Shown: positions 38,279-49,625 of the stretch, piece by piece
Layout of the letters: the number at the start of each line of letters is the position of its first letter
How positions within the stretch are numbered: position 1 is the first letter of the stretch
Assembly: GCF_009671065.1 (NCBI RefSeq)
Contig: NZ_CP046027.1
Span: 186,001-250,000 of the forward strand
Direction: 5' to 3'
Source: Neisseria brasiliensis
GTDB taxonomy: Bacteria; Pseudomonadota; Gammaproteobacteria; Burkholderiales; Neisseriaceae
Length of the DNA stretch: 64,000 nucleotides
The notes under the pieces: model-generated
Told to the model about the DNA's origin: nothing
Databases searched by the model: none
What the model saw: the letters and a program-made list of their open reading frames with translations, nothing else
Translations under genes and position numbers: made by a program

Positions 38279-38821
38279 ATGAGCCAACCCAAGCCCAAAG
38301 GTTTACGCCAAAAACTACCCAACCGCCAGCAGATTTTCGCATCACGCTGGAGCAAGCCTTTTGCGCCTTTGTTCGACAAACCCTATTTCTGGACACTCAA
38401 TCGCCGCCAAGCTGCGGTATCGGTTGCCGTGGGTATGTTTTGCGGTTTAATGCCCGGCCCCACGCAAATGCTGAGCGCGCTTATTGTCGCCTATTTTTTA
38501 CGCACAAACCTACCGGTAGCTGTATTCAGCACGCTCTACACCAACCCCATCACCTATATGCCGCTTTATTATGCCGCCTACAAAATCGGTTCGTTGATTT
38601 TGGGCGTGGAAGCTGCCGATTCTCTAGAATTTCCAAGCTGGTCGGATACGTATTTTTTCAGCGAACTCGGTACTTGGCTGCTGGGTGCGGGCAAACCATT
38701 GCTGGTCGGGGTGCCTGTTTTGGGTTCGATTTTGGCTGTGATTGGTTATGTCGCCGTATTGATCGGCTGGCGACTGCGCACCCAATACCATTGGCGCAAA
38801 CGAAAGGAAGCGCGTGAGTAA
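38279..38821 (+). CDS. DUF2062 membrane protein
   Basis: This 180-residue protein shows the DUF2062 pattern: RQAAVSVAVGMFCGLMPGPTQM, LPVAVFSTLYTNPITYMPLYY and a final membrane helix (GSILAVIGYVAVLIGW). The function is unknown; related domains occur beside glycosyltransferases. It overlaps the next gene by 8 bases. Confidence 0.82.
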   Translation: MSQPKPKGLRQKLPNRQQIFASRWSKPFAPLFDKPYFWTLNRRQAAVSVAVGMFCGLMPGPTQMLSALIVAYFLRTNLPVAVFSTLYTNPITYMPLYYAAYKIGSLILGVEAADSLEFPSWSDTYFFSELGTWLLGAGKPLLVGVPVLGSILAVIGYVAVLIGWRLRTQYHWRKRKEARE

Positions 38822-39350
38822 GCATTGGCGGCGTTTGACAGCAAACGAAATCGAAATAGCGCGCCGCGTTTTTTCAGACGGCATCGATTATGCGCGCGTC
38901 AAAATCTATCGCGGCATTCCCTATCTGCCCAACATCAATGTAGCCATTGCGCCCAACGGCCACATTTATTTTCCGCGACAAAACTGCCCTGCCGATTTTG
39001 CTCTGGCCGGCCACAGCCATCAAATGTGGCTGATTCACGAGCTCACTCATGTTTGGCAGCATCAGCTGGGTTTCAAAACATGGTATGCCGGTATATTGCT
39101 GATGGCCGTCGGTGGCTATGTTCGCCGCAAAGCCTATGTGTATCCCTCGCCACACAGCATCCAACACTTCAGCGACTTAAATATGGAGCAGCAAGCCGAC
39201 CTTCTTGCCCACTATTATGCCGCGCGTTATTTACCACATAATCCGCATAGCCACCACCTGCCTGCTTTTCAGACGGCCCTACATGATTTTTTAGATAATC
39301 CTTCACAGCGCCAGTTACTGCCGCGTTATCGACGTTTCATGATTATCTAA
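38814..39350 (+). CDS. HExxH-motif protein, putative metallopeptidase
   Basis: This 178-residue protein starts at a GTG inside the end of the DUF2062 gene. It contains IHELTHVWQHQ (about residues 74-84), a zinc-peptidase HExxH motif, and a likely third ligand in MEQQADLLAHYYAARY. A weakly hydrophobic segment (YAGILLMAVGGYV) follows. It resembles DUF4157-like or Vgr-associated metallopeptidase domains, without a clear family. It is translationally coupled to the upstream gene; one DUS lies within the coding region (ARRVFSDGIDY). Confidence 0.65.
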   Translation: MSKHWRRLTANEIEIARRVFSDGIDYARVKIYRGIPYLPNINVAIAPNGHIYFPRQNCPADFALAGHSHQMWLIHELTHVWQHQLGFKTWYAGILLMAVGGYVRRKAYVYPSPHSIQHFSDLNMEQQADLLAHYYAARYLPHNPHSHHLPAFQTALHDFLDNPSQRQLLPRYRRFMII

Positions 39351-39479
39351 ACCTATTTGAATAATCCAGCGCCTAGTGGCGGAATTTTTACCCTCAGAAA
39401 TTATCGGTAGTCAATGAAATTCGCTATAATAGCCAACTTGATATCAAGCGAACCACCAGCCTACCGAAAAGGTCGCCAA

Positions 39480-40052
39480 ATGCCTTGGAATATTCCCATT
39501 CTTCTCACTTGGATGCGCGTTTTGCTCATTCCCGTGTTTACCGTACTCTTTTATCTGCCGGAAAACTGGATAGACCCGCAAACCGTCAACTGGACAGCCG
39601 CCATCATTTTTGCCGTGGCCGCTATTACCGACTGGTTTGATGGCTTTTTAGCGCGTCTATGGAAGCAAACCTCCGACTTCGGCGCGTTTCTCGACCCGGT
39701 TGCCGACAAACTGATGGTCGCCGTTGCCCTGCTGCTGCTGGTTAGTCTTGACCGCACTTACGTCATCTTCGCCATGATCATCATTGGTCGCGAAATCACC
39801 ATTTCCGCACTGCGCGAATGGATGGCACAAATGGGACGGCGCAACAGCGTGGCCGTTGCCACCATCGGGAAATTAAAAACCACCGCGCAAATGGCCGCCA
39901 TCTTATTGCTGCTCATCGGCTTGCCTAATTTTCACGGCCTCGACTTAATCATGATTGGTAACATGTTGATGTTTATCGCATCCGTGCTTACACTTTGGTC
40001 GATGTTCTATTACCTGAAAATGGCTTGGAAAGAAATGGCGCAAAAAAGTTAA
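39480..40052 (+). CDS. pgsA: CDP-diacylglycerol-glycerol-3-phosphate 3-phosphatidyltransferase
   Basis: This 190-residue membrane enzyme makes phosphatidylglycerol phosphate. The CDP-alcohol phosphatidyltransferase motif is complete: DWFDGFLARLWKQTSDFGAFLDPVADK (pattern D-x2-DG-x2-AR-x8-G-x3-D-x3-D). I use the ATG giving MPWNIPILLTWMRVLLIP; the open frame begins 22 codons earlier. The tRNA operon follows directly. Confidence 0.94.
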   Translation: MPWNIPILLTWMRVLLIPVFTVLFYLPENWIDPQTVNWTAAIIFAVAAITDWFDGFLARLWKQTSDFGAFLDPVADKLMVAVALLLLVSLDRTYVIFAMIIIGREITISALREWMAQMGRRNSVAVATIGKLKTTAQMAAILLLLIGLPNFHGLDLIMIGNMLMFIASVLTLWSMFYYLKMAWKEMAQKS

Positions 40053-40071
40053 AAAAAATGGCACAAACAGC

Positions 40072-40099
40072 TTGACGATCGGAAGCAAATCCATAATAA
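40072..40099 (+). promoter_or_regulatory. Sigma-70-type promoter of the tRNA operon
   Basis: TTGACG (40072-40077) and TAATAA (40094-40099) are separated by 16 bases, about 45 bp before the first tRNA. Overlap with CATAAT at 40092 leaves the exact -10 open. Confidence 0.6.
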
Positions 40100-40144
40100 T
40101 AGTGTCTTCCTTGTTACAGCGCGTAACAATCGGATTAAATTTGA

Positions 40145-40220
40145 GCGGGAATAGCTCAGTTGGTAGAGCGCAACCTTGCCAAGGTTGAGGTCGCGAGTTC
40201 GAGACTCGTTTCCCGCTCCA
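40145..40220 (+). tRNA. tRNA-Gly(GCC), copy 1
   Basis: 76-nt cloverleaf: acceptor GCGGGAA/TTCCCGC, anticodon loop TTGCCAA with GCC, TTCGAGA T-loop and encoded CCA. First of four identical genes. Confidence 0.97.
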
Positions 40221-40237
40221 TTCAAATTTAATCAAAT

Positions 40238-40313
40238 GCGGGAATAGCTCAGTTGGTAGAGCGCAACCTTGCCAAGGTTGAGGTCGCGAGTTCGAGACTC
40301 GTTTCCCGCTCCA
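40238..40313 (+). tRNA. tRNA-Gly(GCC), copy 2
   Basis: Identical to copy 1. From its end the 28-bp spacer AAGTTTATC...CACCGAAT is repeated after copy 3. Confidence 0.97.
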
Positions 40314-40341
40314 AAGTTTATCGTTAAATGTAACACCGAAT

Positions 40342-40417
40342 GCGGGAATAGCTCAGTTGGTAGAGCGCAACCTTGCCAAGGTTGAGGTCGCGAGTTCGAG
40401 ACTCGTTTCCCGCTCCA
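40342..40417 (+). tRNA. tRNA-Gly(GCC), copy 3
   Basis: Identical to copies 1 and 2; gene plus spacer form a perfect 104-bp tandem repeat with the preceding unit. Confidence 0.97.
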
Positions 40418-40445
40418 AAGTTTATCGTTAAATGTAACACCGAAT

Positions 40446-40521
40446 GCGGGAATAGCTCAGTTGGTAGAGCGCAACCTTGCCAAGGTTGAGGTCGCGAGTT
40501 CGAGACTCGTTTCCCGCTCCA
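40446..40521 (+). tRNA. tRNA-Gly(GCC), copy 4
   Basis: Identical to the other three; followed by a different spacer leading to tRNA-Cys. Confidence 0.97.
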
Positions 40522-40562
40522 AAATAACAAAGTTGTTTGAAATAGAGCAACTTTTTGATTAT

Positions 40563-40636
40563 GGCGGGATAGCAAAGTGGTTATGCAGCGGATTGCAAAT
40601 CCGTCTACGCCGGTTCGATTCCGACTCCCGCCTCCA
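40563..40636 (+). tRNA. tRNA-Cys(GCA)
   Basis: 74-nt cloverleaf, acceptor GGCGGGA/TCCCGCC, anticodon GCA in GATTGCAAATC, encoded CCA. Confidence 0.96.
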
Positions 40637-40666
40637 CTTCAATAGTTTTATTCCGATAAAACTATT

Positions 40667-40756
40667 GCCCGGGTGGTGAAATAGGTAGACACAACGGACT
40701 TAAAATCCGTCGACCCTAAACAGGTCGTGCCGGTTCGATTCCGGCTCCGGGCACCA
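40667..40756 (+). tRNA. tRNA-Leu(UAA)
   Basis: 90-nt class II tRNA with long variable arm (CGACCCTAAACAGGTCG), anticodon TAA in GACTTAAAATC, acceptor GCCCGGG, encoded CCA. Last gene of the operon. Confidence 0.95.
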
Positions 40757-40796
40757 CCACTCATTTTTATTCCTGCTTATTCAGGAAACCAATATA

Positions 40797-40829
40797 AAAA
40801 AGCCGTCTGAAAAAATCAGACGGCTTTTA
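40797..40829 (+). terminator. DUS terminator after the tRNA operon
   Basis: AAAAGCCGTCTGA / TCAGACGGCTTTTA, 5-base loop with T-run. Confidence 0.85.
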
Positions 40830-40866
40830 TGTTATGTTGTTCTGGATGCTGTTTTGTAATAAATAT

Positions 40867-41610
40867 GGGGCTTAGGAAGCAAAAATATTAAATTGGGTTA
40901 TTTCGAAGCATCTTCATTAATATTTTACCTAAATCTTCATGCCGGTGGTTAAACCTAAACTCCGTTTCTTTGAGATGCAGATAAAACATCTCTTTGGAAA
41001 TACCATGAAATTTAGCCAAACGCCCCTTAGCATAACTCCAAAAAGATTCAATACCATTGATATGTTGCTTTCCTCGAGCAAACTCATTAGAACCGTGATG
41101 AACACGGTAATGCTTTCATAGCCCATATCGACAAGACCGTCATATGCTTTCCAGCCGTCAGTATTGATTTCGCTGTCAGCGGATATGTGGCCGCGTATAA
41201 CCTTGATGAGTGAAGCTTTCGAAGCGTCCGGAACGATTTCCGTATAGACCACGCCATTGCGTTTCAGTATGCCAAATACGATGGTTCTACCTGACGCTCC
41301 GCGACCGCGCTTACCCCTGATACGTCGCGCACCAAAGTAAGATTCATCTAATTCGACCACACCGGACAGTGGTGAGCTTTGTTCGCACAGAGCGGCAATC
41401 CTGTGTCTGATTTTCAGGAAAATAGGATTGATGCTGCGTACACTAATGCCGGTCATTTTAGCGGTATCGGAAGCGGTCAAATCAAGAGCGAAACAGCGAA
41501 TTATTTCTCTAAATTTCTGCTCTGAAATTTTGCTGAACTTTTGATACTTATTTTTTAGTTTCATATTAGGAGCTTATCAGGTTTTTTGATGATTTTGCTT
41601 CCTAAGCCCC
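40867..41610 (-). mobile_element. IS1016-type element (IS1595 family), copy A
   Basis: 744-bp element with inverted repeats GGGGCTTAGGAAGCAAAAT at 40867 and its complement ending at 41610. The 7-bp string TAAATAT flanks both sides as a target duplication. Identical over its whole visible length to the copy at 56722. A MITE starts 11 bp beyond its right end. Confidence 0.9.
40888..41564 (-). pseudogene. IS1016-type transposase with frameshift, copy A
   Basis: The first ~150 residues are a normal IS1595-family transposase (zinc-lacking HTH start MKLKNKYQKFSKISEQKF, DDE residues in VVELDESYFGARR and INTDGWKAYDG). At about 41112-41118 an A is missing from what should read GAAAAGCAT, and the frame changes after DMGYE. 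In the next frame the expected remainder is present (KHYRVHH..., FWSYAKGRLAKFHG, RHEDLGKILMKMLRNNPI) up to a TAA at 40888. Unframeshifted translation ends at 40929 with 211 residues and lacks the third catalytic acidic residue. Confidence 0.85.
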
Positions 41611-41620
41611 TAAATATATT

Positions 41621-41763
41621 GAGACCTTTGCAAAACACTAGATTTGAGTACAGTTCAAAGTTATAGCAGCACAGAAAGCGCAGACATATCATCAAGATAG
41701 GCAAGCTTTCGAGCAGCGCACAACGAAGAAATGTACCAAAGATGGGGATTTTGCAAAGGTCTC
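41621..41763. mobile_element. 143-bp MITE, copy 4
   Basis: Ends GAGACCTTTGCAAAA and TTTTGCAAAGGTCTC are perfect complements over 15 bases. A perfect 5-bp target duplication ATATT flanks it. This is the only copy in the window not next to an uptake sequence. Confidence 0.9.
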
Positions 41764-41887
41764 ATATTGCCTGTAAAACACTATATAAATGACGGTATTT
41801 TTCAGATGGCCTTTCCATCAAATTGAAAATCAGCTCCGACATTACCTTTAAATAATCTTCGCTCAAGCTTTTACCTTAAACAGCAAT

Positions 41888-41928
41888 AAAATGCCGTCTG
41901 AAACACATTCCTTTCAGACGGCATTTTA
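41888..41928 (-). terminator. DUS terminator after thiC
   Basis: AAAATGCCGTCTGAAA / TTTCAGACGGCATTTTA, AT-DUS dialect on both arms. Confidence 0.88.
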
Positions 41929-41932
41929 TTTA

Positions 41933-44003
<2,071 letters not shown>

Positions 44004-44079
44004 AGGAAAATTAAATCATAAACTGCAAATATTGTAAATCCTGATTTGCGTGAGTTCCCATCCTTTCTCAAAAAGATAC

Positions 44080-44108
44080 AGGCCGTCTGAAAATTTTTCA
44101 GACGGCCT
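44080..44108 (-). terminator. DUS terminator after hldD
   Basis: AGGCCGTCTGAAAA / TTTTCAGACGGCCT with a one-base loop, 20 bp after the hldD stop. Confidence 0.82.
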
Positions 44109-44127
44109 GTTGAATTAAATTCAATGC

Positions 44128-45132
44128 TTAAACCAAGTTCGCCAGCATCCATTGCACATAGCGGCTCACACCTTCTTTGACATCAAAGAAAGATTCATTA
44201 TAGCCGGCTGCACGCAGCTTGCTGATGTCGGCTTGGGTAAAGCTTTGGTATTTGCCTTTTAATGCGTCGGGGAACGGGATGTAGCGAATCAGTTCTTCTT
44301 TGACCAATTCTTCCAAGCTCATTTCCGGCTTGCCTTCGGCGGAGCGACAGGCGTTGACAGTGGCGGCGGCCAAGTCGTTAAATTGCTGGCTGCGGCCGGT
44401 GCCTAAGTTGAAAATGCCGGATAATTCAGGATTATCGAAGAAGAACAGGTTTACTTTGGCCACGTCTTCCACGCTGACGAAATCGCGGGTTTGCTCGCCA
44501 TTGCCGTAGCCGTCGTTGGCGCCGAACAGGTTCACGTAGCCGTTTTCACGGTATTGGTTGAAATGATGGAATGCCACCGAAGCCATGCGGCCTTTGTGTT
44601 GCTCCATTTGGCCGTAAACATTGAAATAGCGGAAACCCACCACTTGCGCAGTCAAGCCTTCTTCCATGCGGCGGCGCAATACTTGGTCGAACAGGAATTT
44701 TGAATAGCCGTACACATTCAGCGGCTTTTCCAATTCGCGCTCTTCGCGGAAAATCTCGCCCTTACCGTACACCGCCGCGCTAGACGCATACAGCAACGGA
44801 ATGCGCTCATCTTGGCACCAATCGAGCAAATCCAGCGTGTATTGATAGTTGTTGTCCATCATATACAGGCCGTCGTGATTCATGGTATCGGAACACGCGC
44901 CCTGGTGGAATACGGCTTGAATGTCGTCGTAAGGCAGGGCATGTTCGCGCACTTGGCGGATGAATTCGTGTTTGTCGAGATAATGGCTGATTTCACATTC
45001 GGCCAGATTTTTGAATTTTTCACCGCGCGTCAGGTTATCCACTGCCACGATGTCGGTGATGCCGCGTGCATTCAGCGCTTTGACGATGTTACTGCCGATA
45101 AAGCCGGCAGCACCGGTTACGATGATGGTCAT
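44128..45132 (-). CDS. hldD: ADP-L-glycero-D-manno-heptose 6-epimerase
   Basis: This 334-residue short-chain dehydrogenase-type epimerase makes ADP-L,D-heptose for the LPS inner core. It has the NADP Rossmann [11 protein letters not shown], the heptose-epimerase-type [10 protein letters not shown] with catalytic Tyr/Lys, and GFRYFNVYG. It lies 68 bp downstream of hldA, with an inverted DUS pair between. Together they carry heptose activation. Confidence 0.95.
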   Translation of the reverse strand: MTIIVTGAAGFIGSNIVKALNARGITDIVAVDNLTRGEKFKNLAECEISHYLDKHEFIRQVREHALPYDDIQAVFHQGACSDTMNHDGLYMMDNNYQYTLDLLDWCQDERIPLLYASSAAVYGKGEIFREERELEKPLNVYGYSKFLFDQVLRRRMEEGLTAQVVGFRYFNVYGQMEQHKGRMASVAFHHFNQYRENGYVNLFGANDGYGNGEQTRDFVSVEDVAKVNLFFFDNPELSGIFNLGTGRSQQFNDLAAATVNACRSAEGKPEMSLEELVKEELIRYIPFPDALKGKYQSFTQADISKLRAAGYNESFFDVKEGVSRYVQWMLANLV

Positions 45133-45148
45133 AACAATTCCTTTTGTT

Positions 45149-45182
45149 TTTCAGACGGCCTATTCAACCAAGGCCGTCTGAA
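45149..45182 (-). terminator. DUS inverted repeat between hldA and hldD
   Basis: TTCAGACGGCC and GGCCGTCTGAA face each other in the order opposite to most hairpins here, with a 12-base loop; likely partial attenuation. Confidence 0.6.
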
Positions 45183-45200
45183 TCGTTGAATATTCAATGT

Positions 45201-46163
45201 TTATTGGTCGGCCAATGCGGCTTGTAACTCATCAAACGAGCAAACCGCCGTACCCAATTTCGCTACCACCACACCGGCGGCGGTATTGGCCAAATGCATG
45301 GATTCGGGCATGGTGAAACCGGCGGCCATTGCCAAGCCCATACCGGCAATCACCGTATCGCCCGCGCCGGACACGTCATACACTTCCTGCGCACGCGTCG
45401 GCTGGTACACCGCTTCGCCGTCGTTAAACAGCGTCATGCCCTCTTCGCTGCGGGTCAGCAAAATGGCGGTTAAATCGAGATGGCGGCGCAGGTGTTGTGC
45501 TTTGTCTGTCAGCTCGTCTTCGTTGCGCCAGCTGCCGACCACTTCTTTCAATTCACTGCGGTTGGGCGTAATCAAGGTCGCACCGGCGTATTTTTCGTAA
45601 TCGTCGCCTTTCGGGTCAATCAACACGATTTTGCCCGCCTGTTTCGCCCAATCAATCATGTCGGCGATGTGGGTCAGGCCACCTTTGCCGTAATCGGAAA
45701 AAATCACCGCATCGTAATCGGGCAACACTTCTTGATAACGTGTTTTAACTTGCTCCAGTACTTCGTGATGCGGCAATTCTTCAAAATCCAGACGAATCAA
45801 TTGCTGATTGCGGGCGACCACGCGCAATTTCACCGTGGTGGCGATTTGTTCGTCGCGCATTAAGTAAGATTCCACGCCGTCTTGCTGCATCAGCTTATCG
45901 AGAGAATCGGCGGCTTCATCATGACCGGTAACCGACAATAATCCGGCCTTGCCGCCCAAAGAAGCAATATTGCGCGCCACATTGGCCGCCCCGCCCGCGC
46001 GTTGGTCGATTTGGTTGATTTTAGCCACCGGCACAGGCGCTTCAGGCGAAATGCGCGATACGTCGCCGAACCAATAGCGGTCGAGCATAACATCGCCCAC
46101 CACCAACACACGCGCTTGGGCGAAACGCTGCTGTACATCTGCTGCTTGTAATTTTTGTACCAT
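45201..46163 (-). CDS. hldA: D-glycero-beta-D-manno-heptose-7-phosphate kinase
   Basis: This 320-residue PfkB-family kinase phosphorylates heptose-7-phosphate at C1. Motifs: DVMLDRYWFGDVSRISPEAP, RAGGAANVARNIASLGG and the PfkB signature DVSGAGDTVIAGMG near residue 270. Only the kinase half of E. coli HldE is present; the ADP-transferase half must be a separate gene (hldC) elsewhere, the usual Neisseria arrangement. Confidence 0.94.
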   Translation of the reverse strand: MVQKLQAADVQQRFAQARVLVVGDVMLDRYWFGDVSRISPEAPVPVAKINQIDQRAGGAANVARNIASLGGKAGLLSVTGHDEAADSLDKLMQQDGVESYLMRDEQIATTVKLRVVARNQQLIRLDFEELPHHEVLEQVKTRYQEVLPDYDAVIFSDYGKGGLTHIADMIDWAKQAGKIVLIDPKGDDYEKYAGATLITPNRSELKEVVGSWRNEDELTDKAQHLRRHLDLTAILLTRSEEGMTLFNDGEAVYQPTRAQEVYDVSGAGDTVIAGMGLAMAAGFTMPESMHLANTAAGVVVAKLGTAVCSFDELQAALADQ

Positions 46164-46288
46164 ATTGAATCAATTCCTGATTTGAGTATGCTGCTTGATG
46201 ACGTGAATCGGTTTTTCGTTCACGCCGATATGGTTATTTTTTCAATTTAATGATTTATGTTTATAACCAATCTTAAGGCCGTCTTAAA

Positions 46289-47026
46289 TTATTCCGCCGG
46301 ATTGGCCACGCGGTTTACTTCGCGCAACACGGCAATCGGGTCAGCCGCTTGCGTGACCGGACGCCCCATCACCAGATAAGTCGAACCGGCGGCTAAGGCT
46401 TGAGCTGGGGTCATGATGCGGCGTTGGTCGTCGTTGTTGCCGGCAATATCCAAGCGGATGCCCGGCGTGACCAACACAAAATCTTCGCCCAACTCACGGC
46501 GCAGCGGCGTGGCTTCCAAAGGCGAGCAGACCACGCCATCCAAGCCCGAGCTTTGGGTTAATTTTGCCAAACGCAATACTTGCTGCTCCGGCTCGATGTC
46601 CAAGCCGATTTCCGTCATGTCGCTTTGTTCCATGCTGGTCAATACGGTTACACCAATCAACAAAGGTTTTTGCGCATGATTGGCAATGGCTTCTGCTGCA
46701 GCTTCCATCATGCGGCGGCCACCCGAAGCGTGCAAATCAACCATCCACACGCCCATATCGGCCGCCACGCGGCAGGCTTGGGCAACGGTATTCGGAATAT
46801 CGTGGTATTTCAAATCCAAAAATAATTTAAAGCCTTGGTTAATCAGTTTTTCCGCCAACGGGCGGCCGGTTGCGGTAAACAATTCTTTGCCGATTTTGAT
46901 TTGGCACAAGCTCGGGTCGAGCGTGCGCACAAAATTCAGCGTATCGGCTTCGTTGGCAAAATCCAAAGCCACAATCACCGGCGTGCGGGTTTGCGGCAGG
47001 TGAAAATCAGTGATTAACGGGTTCAT
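46289..47026 (-). CDS. pyrF: Orotidine 5'-phosphate decarboxylase
   Basis: This 245-residue TIM-barrel enzyme makes UMP. The active-site motif LFLDLKYHDIPNTV and the phosphate-binding GVVCSPLEA are present, with VTPGIRLDIAGNNDDQRR near the end. I use the ATG giving MNPLITDFHLPQ after TAGGAATCATA; a longer frame adds 18 residues without support. Confidence 0.95.
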   Translation of the reverse strand: MNPLITDFHLPQTRTPVIVALDFANEADTLNFVRTLDPSLCQIKIGKELFTATGRPLAEKLINQGFKLFLDLKYHDIPNTVAQACRVAADMGVWMVDLHASGGRRMMEAAAEAIANHAQKPLLIGVTVLTSMEQSDMTEIGLDIEPEQQVLRLAKLTQSSGLDGVVCSPLEATPLRRELGEDFVLVTPGIRLDIAGNNDDQRRIMTPAQALAAGSTYLVMGRPVTQAADPIAVLREVNRVANPAE

Positions 47027-47113
47027 TATGATTCCTATCAAAGCAAGCCGCGCGGCAACATCCGCAGCGGCCTTTATCATCAGTTCATCTGGATTTTAAC
47101 AGTTTTTCCATAC

Positions 47114-47156
47114 AAAAAGGCCGTCTGAAAGAAATTTTTCAGACGGCCTTTTTATC
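47114..47156 (-). terminator. DUS terminator after adk
   Basis: AAAAAGGCCGTCTGAAA / TTTCAGACGGCCTTTTT, 17-bp stem. Confidence 0.88.
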
Positions 47157-47173
47157 TTTTCATGGGTGCAAAA

Positions 47174-47914
<741 letters not shown>

Positions 47915-48021
47915 TCAGACGGCCTGCTCATATTTATCAGGCTGCGCCGTAAAACTTCGCCGTTCACGGCGGAGATATAAGGCGCGGACTGCGTAGCAGT
48001 CCTAAAACCGTTGATATTCAG

Positions 48022-48438
48022 TTAATCAGGCGTTTTCTGCTGTTCAATATACTGCCGAATAATCGTAATCGGCGCACCACCACAGCTACCTGCAAAATAA
48101 GACGGCGACCACAACGCACCGCCCCATAATTTTTGTTTGATGCTTGGATAATTTTTCTGTCTAATCATGCGGCTAGATACACCTTTCAAGCTGTTCACCA
48201 GTTTTGAAATAGACACTTTGGGCGGATAGTTCACAAGTAAATGAACATGGTCATCTTCGCCGTCAAATTCCACCAGTTGCGCTTCAAAATCGGTGCAGAC
48301 GCTCTCAAAAATACCGCGCATATCGTCCAAAATTTCTTTTGTGAACACTTTTCGGCGATATTTTGCGACAAATACCAAATGTACATGAAGATTAAAAACA
48401 ACGTGCCGACCACGTCTTAAATCAGTTTCTTTTTCCAT
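48022..48438 (-). CDS. tnpA: IS200/IS605 Y1 transposase TnpA
   Basis: This 138-residue single-strand transposase has the HUH motif in EDDHVHLLVNYPP (about residue 65), an N-terminal LHVHLVFVAKYRRKVF strand and the catalytic Tyr in IIRQYIEQQ close to the C-terminus. All parts are present, so the element may be autonomous. It recognises the hairpins at the element ends and cuts one strand. Confidence 0.93.
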   Translation of the reverse strand: MEKETDLRRGRHVVFNLHVHLVFVAKYRRKVFTKEILDDMRGIFESVCTDFEAQLVEFDGEDDHVHLLVNYPPKVSISKLVNSLKGVSSRMIRQKNYPSIKQKLWGGALWSPSYFAGSCGGAPITIIRQYIEQQKTPD

Positions 48439-48482
48439 AGACCAAGTGTAAAATTGCTAAAAATTCCATTATCCATGAAATC

Positions 48483-49625
48483 ATGTTAATACTCAAAACA
48501 TTCAAATTTGAACTGATGCCAAACGGCGAGCAAATCCGCAAAATGAAACAATTTTGCGGTTGTTCGCGTTTCGTATTCAATCGTGCTTTGGCGTATCAAA
48601 ACGAACAATATCAACAAGATAATTCGTTCAAATTTAGCTACACCAAAATCGCAAATTTGCTGCCTGAATGGAAACGAGAATTAGACTGGCTAAAAGACTG
48701 CCACAGCCAAGTTTTGCAGCAAAGTTTGAAAGACTTGGAAAGCGCATTCAAAAACTTCTTTGCCAAACGCGCAGATTTCCCCAAATTCAAACGCAAAGGC
48801 GAAAAAGACAGTTTCCGCTTTCCGCAAGGCTGTAAATTGGAGCAGCAAAATAATCGTATCTATTTGCCCAAAATCGGTTGGGTGCGCTATCGCAACAGCC
48901 GACACGTTTCAGGCAGCCTGAAAAACGTAACCGTATCGCAAAAATGCGGTAAATGGTTTGTATCTATGCAAACCGAAACCGAGCAGGAAATCGCGCAGCC
49001 AAACGGTGGCGAAACTGGGATTGATATGGGTGTTGCCAAATTTGCAACATTGTCCAATGGTCAGTTTTTTGAGCCAATCAACGCATTCAAAACGTTGAAA
49101 GGCAAACTAGCAAAACTGCAAAAACAGTTCAAACACAAAACCAAATTCAGCAAAAACTGGCAGAAACTGAAAGCAAAAATCAGCCGTTTGCACCACAAAA
49201 TCAGCAATATCCGTAAAAACTACCTGCACCAAATCAGCAGCGCAATCAGCCAAAACCACGCGATTGTGTATGTGGAAGATTTGCAGGTGGCGAATATGTC
49301 CAAATCCGCTAAAGGCAACGCCGTGCAGCATGGAAAAAACGTTGCTGCCAAATCAAGCTTAAACCGTGCGATTTTAGACCAGTCTTGGTTTGAGTTTCGC
49401 CGTCAGTTGGACTATAAGCTGTTGTGGCGCGGTGGGCATTTGGTGGCTGTTCCGCCACAAAATACCAGTCGTTGTTGCCCAGCTTGCGGACATACTGCCA
49501 AAGATAACCGTCAAACACAGGCAAACTTTGAATGTGTGCAATGTGGCTATCAAAACAATGCGGATATTGTGGGTGCAATCAATGTGTTAAAGCGCGGTCA
49601 AGAGATTTTGGCAGCGCAAAAGTAA
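48483..49625 (+). CDS. tnpB: TnpB RNA-guided nuclease of the IS605 element
   Basis: This 380-residue protein is a full-length compact TnpB, the ancestor type of Cas12. Helical N-terminal WED/REC region (1-175); split RuvC with D181 (GIDMGVAKFATL), E265 (YVEDLQVANM) and D361 (NNADIVGAINV); zinc ribbon CPAC/CVQC (C332, C335, C351, C354). All three catalytic acids are intact. In studied elements TnpB uses an RNA from the element's right end to cut the donor or empty site, favouring retention. The gene continues straight into the right end. Confidence 0.92.
   Translation: MLILKTFKFELMPNGEQIRKMKQFCGCSRFVFNRALAYQNEQYQQDNSFKFSYTKIANLLPEWKRELDWLKDCHSQVLQQSLKDLESAFKNFFAKRADFPKFKRKGEKDSFRFPQGCKLEQQNNRIYLPKIGWVRYRNSRHVSGSLKNVTVSQKCGKWFVSMQTETEQEIAQPNGGETGIDMGVAKFATLSNGQFFEPINAFKTLKGKLAKLQKQFKHKTKFSKNWQKLKAKISRLHHKISNIRKNYLHQISSAISQNHAIVYVEDLQVANMSKSAKGNAVQHGKNVAAKSSLNRAILDQSWFEFRRQLDYKLLWRGGHLVAVPPQNTSRCCPACGHTAKDNRQTQANFECVQCGYQNNADIVGAINVLKRGQEILAAQK

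Noticed and set aside
40145..40521. CRISPR array (regular ~104-bp repeats)
   Set aside because: The repeats are whole tRNA-Gly genes with identical spacers; no cas genes.
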